Shown: piece by piece, positions 17,394-24,432 of the stretch
Position numbering within the stretch: position 1 is the stretch's first letter
How the letters are laid out: each line of letters opens with the position of its first letter
Assembly (NCBI GenBank): GCA_016787295.1
Contig: JAEUUX010000033.1
Span: 1 to 43,893 of the forward strand
DNA: 43,893 nt
Origin: Chitinophagales bacterium
GTDB lineage: Bacteria; Bacteroidota; Bacteroidia; Chitinophagales; UBA2359
Reading direction: 5' to 3'
Notes under the pieces: model-generated
The model's database searches: none
Seen by the model: the letters and a program-made list of their open reading frames with translations, nothing else
What the model was told of the DNA's origin: nothing
Program-made: the position numbers and the translations under genes

Positions 17394-17795
17394 ATGAATT
17401 CACAAAATAGTTTATTCTGGGGAAGCATTTTGGCGGCATTGGCAGTAGCTCTGGGTGCGTTTGGCGCACATGGGCTAAAAAATTTCATACCTCCCGACCA
17501 ATTACAGATTTTCGAAACAGGTATCCGCTACCATTTTTACCATAGTTTTGCCTTGCTCATTACCGGTTTGGTGTTGCATTGGTATCCCAATAAATGGGTG
17601 TCACGCGCAGCGGTTTGTTTCATGGTCGGTATCCTATTTTTTTCGGGTTCGCTATATTTGTTGGCAAACCGTGTGCCACTAAACATCGAAGGTTGGTGGT
17701 GGCTTGGTCCCATAACTCCTATTGGTGGTATTTTTTTCATCATCGGATGGCTGTTGTTCTCCATTGGTATCGTACAAAATAATCAAAAATCTTGA
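17394..17795 (+). CDS. DUF423 family membrane protein
   Basis: A 133-aa inner-membrane protein with four predicted helices. The N-terminal motif AALAVALGAFGAHGLKN and the later ETGIRYHFYHSFALLI are the DUF423 (YgdD-like) signatures. The C-terminal GPITPIGGIFFIIGWLLF is also typical. Function is unknown. It is the last gene of the plus-strand housekeeping run and is followed by a G/C-rich hairpin. Confidence 0.9.
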   Translation: MNSQNSLFWGSILAALAVALGAFGAHGLKNFIPPDQLQIFETGIRYHFYHSFALLITGLVLHWYPNKWVSRAAVCFMVGILFFSGSLYLLANRVPLNIEGWWWLGPITPIGGIFFIIGWLLFSIGIVQNNQKS

Positions 17796-17816
17796 ACTAA
17801 TATCTCTTTTATTTCT

Positions 17817-17855
17817 AAACCCTCATCATTGTTTTTTGGGCAGCGATGGGGGTTT
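17817..17855 (+). terminator. Hairpin after the DUF423 gene
   Basis: AAACCCTCATC (17817-17827) pairs with GATGGGGGTTT (17845-17855) through 11 bp including one G-U pair, with a 17-nt loop. There is only a short T stretch after it (GGGTAATTTT). Its stem closely resembles that of the terminator at 19821-19857 on the far side of the AAA module. Confidence 0.65.
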
Positions 17856-17918
17856 GGGTAATTTTATGTAGCCTAAAATGTATTTAGAAGGCATATTAAC
17901 GCAAAGCCCCCAAAACAG

Positions 17919-17926
17919 TATTTTTG
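17919..17926 (+). promoter_or_regulatory. -7 element TATTTTTG upstream of the AAA module
   Basis: TATTTTTG fits TAnnTTTG and lies 58 bp before the AAA gene ATG. No TTTG is found 20 bp upstream, so this is a moderate call. Confidence 0.4.
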
Positions 17927-17983
17927 CGCCAAAATTGCGATAGATATAACGCACTTTTTTATACTATTTTTAAAAAATTAATA

Positions 17984-19357
17984 ATGCAACAATTGCAAAA
18001 AATCTATATAAAAAACTTCGGACCCGTAGCAGAAGCTAATATCGATATTAATAAAGTTATGGTATTTATTGGTCCGCAAGCAAGCGGAAAAAGTACTATT
18101 TCTAAATCTATTTATTTATTCAAATCATTAAAAGATGATTTGATAAGGTATATTATTGAAACAGTAGAAAAAGAAAATCCGGTAGCCAATATTTCAGAAA
18201 CAACAACAGTATTTAAAAAAATAATCCGTGCAAAATTTGTGAGTTTTTGGGGAACAACAAAATATTTGGAGCAATTTGAATTATCTTATAACTACAATAA
18301 TAGAAAAAAAATTAGCTTTAACCTTGATAATCAGGGTTATGTAAAAGCTATTCTCTCATCAGATTTTCAAGAAAAACTGAATACAATCTTAGAGCAAACA
18401 CAAAATTTTATTATTAAACAAAAAAACAATAATAAATCTTTTGCTTCTGTTGCTGAACTTCTTGCGATGGATAGCGAAAAAAAGAATTTTTATAGAACAA
18501 TTGAGCAAGAATGCAATCAGTTGTTTGAGGACGACAAACTATCGTTATATATTCCCGCAGGACGTAGTGCGTTAGCCACTTTATCCGATCCTATACAAAA
18601 ATTAATTCTAACTAAAATTTCGGATAATATCTCTGCTAACCAAGACACTGTCAATCCATATTTATTGGATTATACCTTAAAAGCATTTATTGAACGAATA
18701 AATAACCTAAAAACCTCATTTTTATCTGATTATGATACCATTATAAGAGATAAAGTTAATTTTACTAACGAATCAGTCGACTATGACAGTCTACATGCAG
18801 CCACAAGCATTTTTGATAACATACTAAAAGGACGTTATCGATACGATAAAGATGGCGAAAAGATATTTTTAAATAACTCCGACCGATTTGTTAAATTATC
18901 TTTTGCATCCTCTGGTCAACAAGAAGTGGTTTGGATATTATTGCAAATTTTTATGCTTATTCTCAATAAAACAAGAACGCATTTTTTCATAGAAGAACCC
19001 GAAGCACATCTTTTTCCTGTTGCACAAAAAGATGTGGTCGAACTTTTTTGTTTGTTTGCTAATCTGTTGGACAATCAAATGCTTATCACAACACATAGTC
19101 CCTATATTTTGTCGGCATTAAACAATTTTATGTATGCAGGTAAATTGGGCAAAACACAAGCCGCAGAAGTGAGCAAAATTATCAACAAAAAAACATGGCT
19201 AAAACCCGGTCAAGTCGTTGCTTATTATGTCGAAAATGGTAAACTTACCAATATCATTGATGACGAGTTGCAACTTATCAAAGCCGAAATGATAGACCAA
19301 GCATCGGGTTTGGTAAATCAAGAATTTAATCAACTTTTCGAATTAGACCTATTATGA
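17984..19357 (+). CDS. AAA family ATPase, OLD/SMC-like (module gene A)
   Basis: A 458-aa protein starting MQQLQKIYIKNFGPVAEANI, the classic opening of AAA15/OLD-like and RecF/SMC-type ATPases. Walker A is GPQASGKST (residues 30-38). The ABC-type signature is ASSGQQE (308-314), Walker B with the catalytic Glu pair is FFIEEPEAHLFP (334-345), and the switch His is in ITTHSPYIL (His371). The central 170 residues are helical and carry no TOPRIM or other effector. The stop overlaps the start of the next gene (ATGA), so the two are translationally coupled. Codon use is more A/T-rich than in the flanking genes. The architecture resembles ATPase components of antiphage systems such as PARIS, Gabija and retron-Septu, but the specific family was not recognised. 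Confidence 0.85.
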   Translation: MQQLQKIYIKNFGPVAEANIDINKVMVFIGPQASGKSTISKSIYLFKSLKDDLIRYIIETVEKENPVANISETTTVFKKIIRAKFVSFWGTTKYLEQFELSYNYNNRKKISFNLDNQGYVKAILSSDFQEKLNTILEQTQNFIIKQKNNNKSFASVAELLAMDSEKKNFYRTIEQECNQLFEDDKLSLYIPAGRSALATLSDPIQKLILTKISDNISANQDTVNPYLLDYTLKAFIERINNLKTSFLSDYDTIIRDKVNFTNESVDYDSLHAATSIFDNILKGRYRYDKDGEKIFLNNSDRFVKLSFASSGQQEVVWILLQIFMLILNKTRTHFFIEEPEAHLFPVAQKDVVELFCLFANLLDNQMLITTHSPYILSALNNFMYAGKLGKTQAAEVSKIINKKTWLKPGQVVAYYVENGKLTNIIDDELQLIKAEMIDQASGLVNQEFNQLFELDLL

Positions 19358-19803
19358 TACCTTGTAACGAACGATTTGAGGCACATTGCCTCGAATGGTG
19401 CGACCAGCGGCAAAATATATCTGTAGAAGAAAACAAGCGCAAATATCTTGCCTCCAACACACAGCAAAATACATTTGCTCTCTATAGAATTGATGGTTGC
19501 GTCATTAAAGATGGCGAAAGATGCGACTTTTTGCTCCTCAAATGCGAGGAAAATGGTATCATTGCCTATTTTATTGAGTTAAAAGGAAGTGATTTGACTC
19601 GTGCGCTGGAGCAAATCAATGCGTCTATAGATAAATTGCTTCCCAAATTGAAGCCACATCTTGCTGTTCATGCAAGAATTGTGCTAACCAAAGTCAATGC
19701 ACCTGATATAAAAGGCAGCGATTATATCAAATTGAGCAAAAAAATTAGACAATTAGGTGGCACTATAAAGCAACAGGTACGACTTATAGAAGAAAAATTA
19801 TAA
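19354..19803 (+). CDS. PD-(D/E)XK nuclease-like partner of the AAA ATPase (module gene B)
   Basis: A 149-aa protein starting inside the stop of the ATPase gene. It contains CDFLLLKCEENGIIAYFIELKG, in which Asp58 and the Glu75-Leu-Lys77 triad, separated by 16 residues, fit a PD-(D/E)XK nuclease core. The following helix, LTRALEQINASID, has Gln87 in the position of motif IV. An N-terminal region with cysteines (CNERFEAHCLEWC) precedes the core. No other domain was seen. A small nuclease-like protein coupled to an OLD-like ATPase suggests an effector-sensor pair; this is inference. It is followed by a perfect 15-bp terminator. Confidence 0.7.
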   Translation: MIPCNERFEAHCLEWCDQRQNISVEENKRKYLASNTQQNTFALYRIDGCVIKDGERCDFLLLKCEENGIIAYFIELKGSDLTRALEQINASIDKLLPKLKPHLAVHARIVLTKVNAPDIKGSDYIKLSKKIRQLGGTIKQQVRLIEEKL

Positions 19804-19820
19804 TCATTGCCCATCTTAAA

Positions 19821-19857
19821 AAACCCCCATCATCGACAAAAACGATGATGGGGGTTT
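19821..19857 (+). terminator. Strong hairpin closing the AAA module
   Basis: A 15-bp perfect stem, AAACCCCCATCATCG (19821-19835) with CGATGATGGGGGTTT (19843-19857), has a 7-nt loop. It can act in both directions, also serving the convergent TonB genes. Confidence 0.85.
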
Positions 19858-19932
19858 AATAATAACGAGCAAATATGTTTCACAAAGTTGTTTTCAATGT
19901 ATTACAGAATTTCGGGAAACTTTGGGTAATTT

Positions 19933-20685
19933 TTATTGAAATACAACAGGAATGGTATACAATGTTTTGACAGGTATACCTTTGATTTTACCGGGAGACC
20001 AGCGTGGCATCTTAGCCGCCACTCTCAAGGCTTCGTCTTGAAAAGCGGGTTGGTCAGTAAAAGGTGTTTTTTTGATTCGCAAATTGGCAAATTGACCGTT
20101 TTCCAATACAATCAATTCAATATGAACAGTACCTTTTAGGGCAGGGAAATTTTTAGGTTTTTCGATATACGTAGTAAAAAAAAGCAACATCGCATCAAAA
20201 CCATCAGGAAAATGCGGTTTTTCATCGACAAAAGCAGCTTGATAGACCAACAAACCTATGGTATCAATTTCTCGTAAACTTATAGAATCGATAAGAGAGG
20301 TAAGGCTATCAGCAGTTGGATCCAATAAATTTTGTGGTGTTGGCGGCGTGTTGGTTAGTTGTAGTGTGTCTCTGGTTGGTGGTTTTGTGGTGTCATTGAT
20401 GGTTGTTGTTTCTTGGTTTTCTATGGGAGTTGGTGTTATATTATCGGCTGTTGCTGTCGATGGTGCGATGGGCTGTGCCGTGACTACGGGTGTCGGCAAT
20501 GGTGGTGGGTTGAGTGGTTCTGTTGGAGTAGGCTGAAAAACCCGTTCATCAAAATTCAAAGTTATGCCATTATTTTGTTCGCCCAAGTATTGTCTTTGTA
20601 GTTGTTGTTGCGACAGATATAAGCCAAAGAAAAGGTGTATGACAATTGATGCGAGAATTGCCTTTTTTTCGATGTTTGTTTTCAA
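19933..20685 (-). CDS. TonB family protein (second of a pair)
   Basis: A 250-aa protein with one N-terminal membrane anchor (ILASIVIHLFFGLYL, residues ~11-25), then a Pro/Thr-rich periplasmic spacer (~50-125) and a C-terminal TonB domain (~160-250). The domain shows KGTVHIELIVLENGQFANLRIKK, QDEALRVAAKMPRWSPGKIKG and the last strand VKTLYTIPVVFQ. TonB passes proton-motive-force energy from ExbBD to outer-membrane receptors. ExbB/D are not encoded nearby. It lies 21 bp downstream of a second, longer TonB gene, so the pair is probably an operon. Confidence 0.88.
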   Translation of the reverse strand: MKTNIEKKAILASIVIHLFFGLYLSQQQLQRQYLGEQNNGITLNFDERVFQPTPTEPLNPPPLPTPVVTAQPIAPSTATADNITPTPIENQETTTINDTTKPPTRDTLQLTNTPPTPQNLLDPTADSLTSLIDSISLREIDTIGLLVYQAAFVDEKPHFPDGFDAMLLFFTTYIEKPKNFPALKGTVHIELIVLENGQFANLRIKKTPFTDQPAFQDEALRVAAKMPRWSPGKIKGIPVKTLYTIPVVFQ

Positions 20686-20706
20686 ATCAAAACAAGAAGT
20701 GGTATT

Positions 20707-21639
20707 TTAAGGGTTTTTGGTTCGCATTTCGAATCGGATTGGAATGGTAATGAGGCATTTCACGGCTTTGCCATCGCGTTCGGCGGGCATCCATCGTGGC
20801 ATAATGGTGAGTATCCGTTTAGCTTCTTTGGCAGCGGTAGCAGGCACATCTTTGTTACTCACAAAAATTTGTCCCCAAGTGCCTGTTTCCAACACTTCGG
20901 CAGATATTCGCACAACACCTTCCCAGCCCGACTCGCGCAGAAGTGGAGGATAGGTGATGTTTTCTTGAATGAATTGTCGCATTTTGGTTTCGCCACCGGG
21001 AAAAGAAGGAAATTCGGTGAGGTAGGTTGATTTCCAAGCTGTGGTATCTTTTTCCACCACTTGTGAGGGTGTTGAGGTTTTGGGAGTATTGTTGGAGGTA
21101 TTGGCAGTTGTATCCTTACTGTTAGTTGATTTATCGGTAGTTGTATTATCTGTCAGATGATTTGACGCTGTAAGAAAATCTGATGCCTTGTTGGATATTA
21201 GCACATCGCTGGAAGGCTTTGGGGGAGTAGGTTTAGGCGGTGGTTTTTGAGCTGGTGTTGGTTTTTGAGCTGGTGCTGGCGGTTGTGGTTGTGGTGGGTC
21301 GGGTAATGTTGGTGGCGGCAAGAGGTGGACTTCTACCGTCTCAATGTCTTCATATTCGTCTTTTTCGATGTTCCATCTCCACTCAAAAGAGGAAACAATA
21401 TCAGAAAAAAGGAGTAGTAAAGATAACATTAATATGGCAATCGCAAAACTAAGGGCATAGTAAAACAGCCGAAAACCGCGCGTGTCAGTTTCGGCATATC
21501 TTGGCAAATAATAGGGCTGTTCATTGTCTTTATTATATTGGATAGCGTTTGCGCCCCATTTTTTTCGGGTTGTATAGAGATACAACAACACCAATAGCGC
21601 ACCAACGACCAATAATACAAGCCAAATTATTGGATTCAT
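20707..21639 (-). CDS. TonB family protein (first of a pair)
   Basis: A 310-aa protein with two N-terminal membrane segments (residues ~4-24 and ~58-80) separated by a basic cytoplasmic loop, then an acidic stretch (NIEKDEYEDIETVEV). A proline-rich region (PPPTLPDPPQPQPPAP, PAQKPPPKPTPP) and a Thr/Asn/Ser-rich spacer follow. The C-terminal TonB domain includes FPSFPGGETKMRQFIQENI, GVVRISAEVLETG and AAKEAKRILTIMPRWMPAERDG. The extra first membrane segment is atypical of single-anchor TonB and gives an N-out/N-terminal hairpin arrangement. It is the upstream gene of the tandem TonB pair. Confidence 0.88.
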   Translation of the reverse strand: MNPIIWLVLLVVGALLVLLYLYTTRKKWGANAIQYNKDNEQPYYLPRYAETDTRGFRLFYYALSFAIAILMLSLLLLFSDIVSSFEWRWNIEKDEYEDIETVEVHLLPPPTLPDPPQPQPPAPAQKPTPAQKPPPKPTPPKPSSDVLISNKASDFLTASNHLTDNTTTDKSTNSKDTTANTSNNTPKTSTPSQVVEKDTTAWKSTYLTEFPSFPGGETKMRQFIQENITYPPLLRESGWEGVVRISAEVLETGTWGQIFVSNKDVPATAAKEAKRILTIMPRWMPAERDGKAVKCLITIPIRFEMRTKNP

Positions 21640-21652
21640 TGAAAGTGTTTAA

Positions 21653-22027
21653 TCAGTTTTGCAACGTAGTGCGACGATATTGTAGCCATAAAACAGCATT
21701 TGCCATGCAACACCCAAAAGTATTGGCAATGACATCGGCAAGTTCAAAATGGCGATTAGTGACGGCATATTCTTGCAAAAATTCTATGAATAAACCGTAA
21801 ACAATGGTAATAAGTAGGCTATATATTATTTTTTGTATTAACGTGATAGCAGGCAAATTGCTCCAATATTTCCACCATAGATATGTGAGGCTTGCATAGA
21901 AAAAGGCATGAACGGCTTTGTCTATACTAAACAATTCAAATTCTATTTTGGGCAACCGATTGAGGGGTATGATGGAAAGACATAAAATAGTTGTCATCCA
22001 AGCAATTGGTTGATAAGGCTTATTCAC
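21653..22027 (-). CDS. VanZ-like membrane protein
   Basis: A protein of about 124 aa with four hydrophobic segments. The VanZ-family marks are FSIDKAVHAFFYASLTYLWW (the DKxxH...Y pattern) and FIEFLQEYAVTNRHFELADVIANTFGC (E-LQ...R..D..D-ANT-G). The best start is a GTG at 22027 that overlaps the gcvH stop by 8 bp (starting NKPYQPIAW after the initiator); an ATG at 21997 is also possible, and longer forms would lie deep inside gcvH. VanZ proteins are of unclear function and are often linked to the cell envelope. It is cotranscribed with gcvH. Confidence 0.8.
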   Translation of the reverse strand: MNKPYQPIAWMTTILCLSIIPLNRLPKIEFELFSIDKAVHAFFYASLTYLWWKYWSNLPAITLIQKIIYSLLITIVYGLFIEFLQEYAVTNRHFELADVIANTFGCCMANAVLWLQYRRTTLQN

Positions 22028-22403
22028 CAATAAGTTCTTGATATTTTTCAGGAGATAGCAAGGCATCTAGATCAGCCAGATTGTCGGGTTTGATTTGTAT
22101 CATCCAACCTTCTCCATATGGATCACTATTAACCAATTCGGGTTGATTAGTTAGGGCTTCATTTTGTGCGATAATTGTTCCTGACAGTGGCATATATAGG
22201 TCTGATGCAGCTTTTACGGCATCTACTGCTCCGAAGGAAGTTCCCGTTTGGAGTGTCTGTCCTACTGCATTAATGTCTACATACACTATATCGCCCAATT
22301 CGCTTTGTGCAAAATCGGTGATTCCTACATACAATATATCAGCCTCTACTCTTGTCCATTCGTGGTCGTTGGTATAGCGCAAATTTGCTGGGATAAGACT
22401 CAT
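22020..22403 (-). CDS. gcvH: Glycine cleavage system H protein
   Basis: A 127-aa lipoyl carrier protein of the glycine cleavage complex, shuttling the aminomethyl group between the P, T and L proteins. The lipoylated lysine is Lys64 in GAVDAVKAASDLYMPLSG. The N-terminal RYTNDHEWTRVE and later EGWMIQIKP are also family marks. Length is normal. The other gcv genes are not in this window. Its 3' end overlaps the start of the VanZ-like gene and it lies 31 bp after a small unknown gene. Confidence 0.96.
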   Translation of the reverse strand: MSLIPANLRYTNDHEWTRVEADILYVGITDFAQSELGDIVYVDINAVGQTLQTGTSFGAVDAVKAASDLYMPLSGTIIAQNEALTNQPELVNSDPYGEGWMIQIKPDNLADLDALLSPEKYQELIGE

Positions 22404-22434
22404 AGTATTTGAGTTACGATATTGTTTAAATGGT

Positions 22435-22737
22435 TTAATTTAAGGATAGGTCGGGAATGATGGGTGCGGCTGTTTGGTGGAACATCAATTCGATAATTTG
22501 TTGTCCTTCAAAATAACTTACCAACGGAAACTTGTTGATAAATTCGCGCACTCCGGCTTTGTTATTGGCATTAAAAGTAATCCATAGGGTAGAACGGTCA
22601 GCGGACACAGAATAACCCAATATAACATTGTCACTCACCAATTCATTGATATAGATGCGTTGTTCAGGAATTTTGCGAACAAATTCTTCTGTTATTTCGT
22701 CGGGTAATTGAATGATTACCATATATTGTCTTTGCAT
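22435..22737 (-). CDS. Small alpha/beta protein, muconolactone isomerase-like
   Basis: A 100-aa cytosolic protein: MQRQYMVIIQLPDEITEEFVRKIPEQR, then GYSVSADRSTLWITFNANN, then REFINKFPLVSYFEGQQIIELMF. The strand-helix-strand pattern with a final beta strand resembles the ferredoxin-like dimeric alpha/beta barrel of YCII/muconolactone isomerase-type proteins. The catalytic role is unknown. It lies between a secreted-protein gene (24 bp upstream) and gcvH (31 bp downstream), probably in one transcript. Confidence 0.65.
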   Translation of the reverse strand: MQRQYMVIIQLPDEITEEFVRKIPEQRIYINELVSDNVILGYSVSADRSTLWITFNANNKAGVREFINKFPLVSYFEGQQIIELMFHQTAAPIIPDLSLN

Positions 22738-22761
22738 GGCAGATAGGTTTATGGTTTTGTG

Positions 22762-23970
22762 TTATTTGAGATTAAGCATTTGAGGTGTAATAATTGCGTC
22801 TTTTTTTCGAAAAACTTCGGTTTGCTTAAGTGGTTCTTTATTAAGGTCTATGTATTCGGTTGTGGAAGTAAGTGTGAATACAGCAGGATTGTCTTTGAAG
22901 TATTTTTGGTTGATATCGAGATTCACATCGATGTCCAATATGCGCGAGGATACCACACTGGGTATAATTGCTCGCAATTCGTCGGTTTCCATAGAAGGTT
23001 TGATGACTTGTTTGCCTAATGAACAAAGGTCTAAATTCTTTTCGGAACACCTTCCCCACAACTCCACCTCACCTTCCTTAATAACAACTTTGACGGTGGG
23101 TGCGCGACGGTCAGTATTGAACCATTCCCCTTCCATTTGTTTAATAAGTTTCTCGGTTGTTGCCATTTTTTCGGAATTAGGGTCTTTGACAAAAAATTGG
23201 CGCAAAATACCTTTCGGAGCTTCATCTGTGTATATTTCCTCTACTATCAAGTCCACACCAAACAGTTTATTGCCCAAATAAATTGGACGGAAGTAGTTGA
23301 TGGTGCGCAACTCACCCACTTGCCATTCGATGATTTGTGTACCATCACTTTGGGCGCGGGAGATGTTATATTCTCCTTGCAAACGTGCTTTATCGGCTGC
23401 CATACGAAACATCTTGAAGCGCAAATTGCCGTCGGAATTTCTATAGACTTGAAATTTGGGTATGATTTGGTTTTCAGCCCATTCGTTTATCCAATATCCC
23501 TCCCATTCTTTGTTTGTCGAAATTGGAACTTTAAGGGTCGAGGGATTCGCACTTTTATTTTTTACTAAATAGTCTATTGCAATACCGAGCCATGCTCCAG
23601 CAGCATTTACAATAATGGAGTAGACCTTGAGCTTCGGTTGTCCATTCACTATCATAGGCATTACCATACATTTCGACTCCAAGATGGTAGCAATATATGC
23701 CATTTCGCGTTCTGAAACCTGTAACGAAGCCTCGGGAGCGGGATATTCTTGGTCGCCCAGCGAATAATAAGCTACAATGCGATAGCTATTGACAATGGTG
23801 CGATAGATACTTAGTTTACTGATGCGCTTGGTGGAGTCGGTTTTTTCGTTGTACCATTCACCTGTTATATCAAAAAACTGGGTACTGCCGACATATTCTT
23901 TTTGTGCAAATGCAGGAATGCTAATTAACGTAGAGAAGAAAAACAGTATGTATAAAATGTAATTTTTCAT
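22762..23970 (-). CDS. Secreted protein of unknown function
   Basis: A 402-aa protein with signal peptide MKNYILYILFFFSTLISIPAFA followed by QKEYVG. The body is beta-rich with repeated W-Y/W-F motifs: FFDITGEWYNEKTDSTKRI, EWEGYWINEWAENQIIPKF and MEGEWFNTDRRAPTVKVV. Their spacing suggests two or three copies of a lipocalin-like beta barrel unit. I do not recognise a named family. No T9SS sorting domain or lipobox was seen, so it is probably periplasmic. The gene is the first of the minus-strand run that includes gcvH. Confidence 0.65.
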   Translation of the reverse strand: MKNYILYILFFFSTLISIPAFAQKEYVGSTQFFDITGEWYNEKTDSTKRISKLSIYRTIVNSYRIVAYYSLGDQEYPAPEASLQVSEREMAYIATILESKCMVMPMIVNGQPKLKVYSIIVNAAGAWLGIAIDYLVKNKSANPSTLKVPISTNKEWEGYWINEWAENQIIPKFQVYRNSDGNLRFKMFRMAADKARLQGEYNISRAQSDGTQIIEWQVGELRTINYFRPIYLGNKLFGVDLIVEEIYTDEAPKGILRQFFVKDPNSEKMATTEKLIKQMEGEWFNTDRRAPTVKVVIKEGEVELWGRCSEKNLDLCSLGKQVIKPSMETDELRAIIPSVVSSRILDIDVNLDINQKYFKDNPAVFTLTSTTEYIDLNKEPLKQTEVFRKKDAIITPQMLNLK

Positions 23971-24193
23971 AAAGAAAGAAACAATAATCTTGCCAAATAA
24001 TTGGGGATTTATTCATAAAAACAAACCGGAGCCGAGGGCAGGAATAGTGCAAAGTATTGACACAAATAATGGTATATAACGAGTATTTTGCAGGGGTAGT
24101 ATGTTTTGGCACACAAAGTTAAGGAAATATTTGCCAAAAATATAGTTTTCTGTTTTTTTTTATCGAAATTTGATTTCGGAACGCTGAATAATT

Positions 24194-24223
24194 AAAAAAC
24201 CTTGCACCAACATTGGTGCAAGG
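24194..24223 (-). terminator. Rho-independent terminator after tRNA-His
   Basis: On the minus strand, an 11-bp perfect stem CCTTGCACCAA/TTGGTGCAAGG with a 2-nt gap is followed by TTTTTTAATT, starting 10 nt after the encoded CCA. Confidence 0.92.
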
Positions 24224-24233
24224 CATTTTACTA

Positions 24234-24311
24234 TGGGGTGTCTGATGGGATTCGAACCCACGACCAACGGAACCACAATCCGCTACTCTAACCTACTGAG
24301 CTACAAACACC
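24234..24311 (-). tRNA. tRNA-His (anticodon GTG), with encoded CCA
   Basis: On the minus strand the acceptor arm GTGTTTG pairs with CAGACAC, with one G-U. An extra 5' G (position -1, at 24311) lies opposite C73, which is diagnostic of tRNA-His. The D arm is GCTC..GAGT and the anticodon arm is GCGGA-TTGTGGT-TCCGT, with GTG at positions 34-36. The T arm is GTGGG-TTCGAAT-CCCAT, and CCA is encoded at 24234-24236. A promoter just upstream and a terminator just downstream show a stand-alone unit. Confidence 0.96.
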
Positions 24312-24323
24312 GTTTTTGTGGCA

Positions 24324-24355
24324 CAAAGGTACGGCGAAGTAGCGAAATCTCCAAA
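24324..24355 (-). promoter_or_regulatory. Promoter TTTG-N20-TACCTTTG for tRNA-His
   Basis: On the minus strand TTTG (24352-24355) and TACCTTTG (24324-24331) are 20 bp apart. The -7 box ends 12 bp before the tRNA 5' end, so the primary transcript has a very short leader. Confidence 0.85.
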
Positions 24356-24432
24356 CTTTTTGGTCTTTCTTGTTAGATTTTTTTTTCGACTATATGTTAT
24401 AGAAAGACAGTGGTGGTTGATGCCAGAACCAT

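Noticed and set aside
22850-23281. 143-codon plus-strand frame, and similar ones inside 22762-23970
   Set aside because: They are antisense shadows of the secreted protein, which has a signal peptide and coherent motifs on the minus strand.
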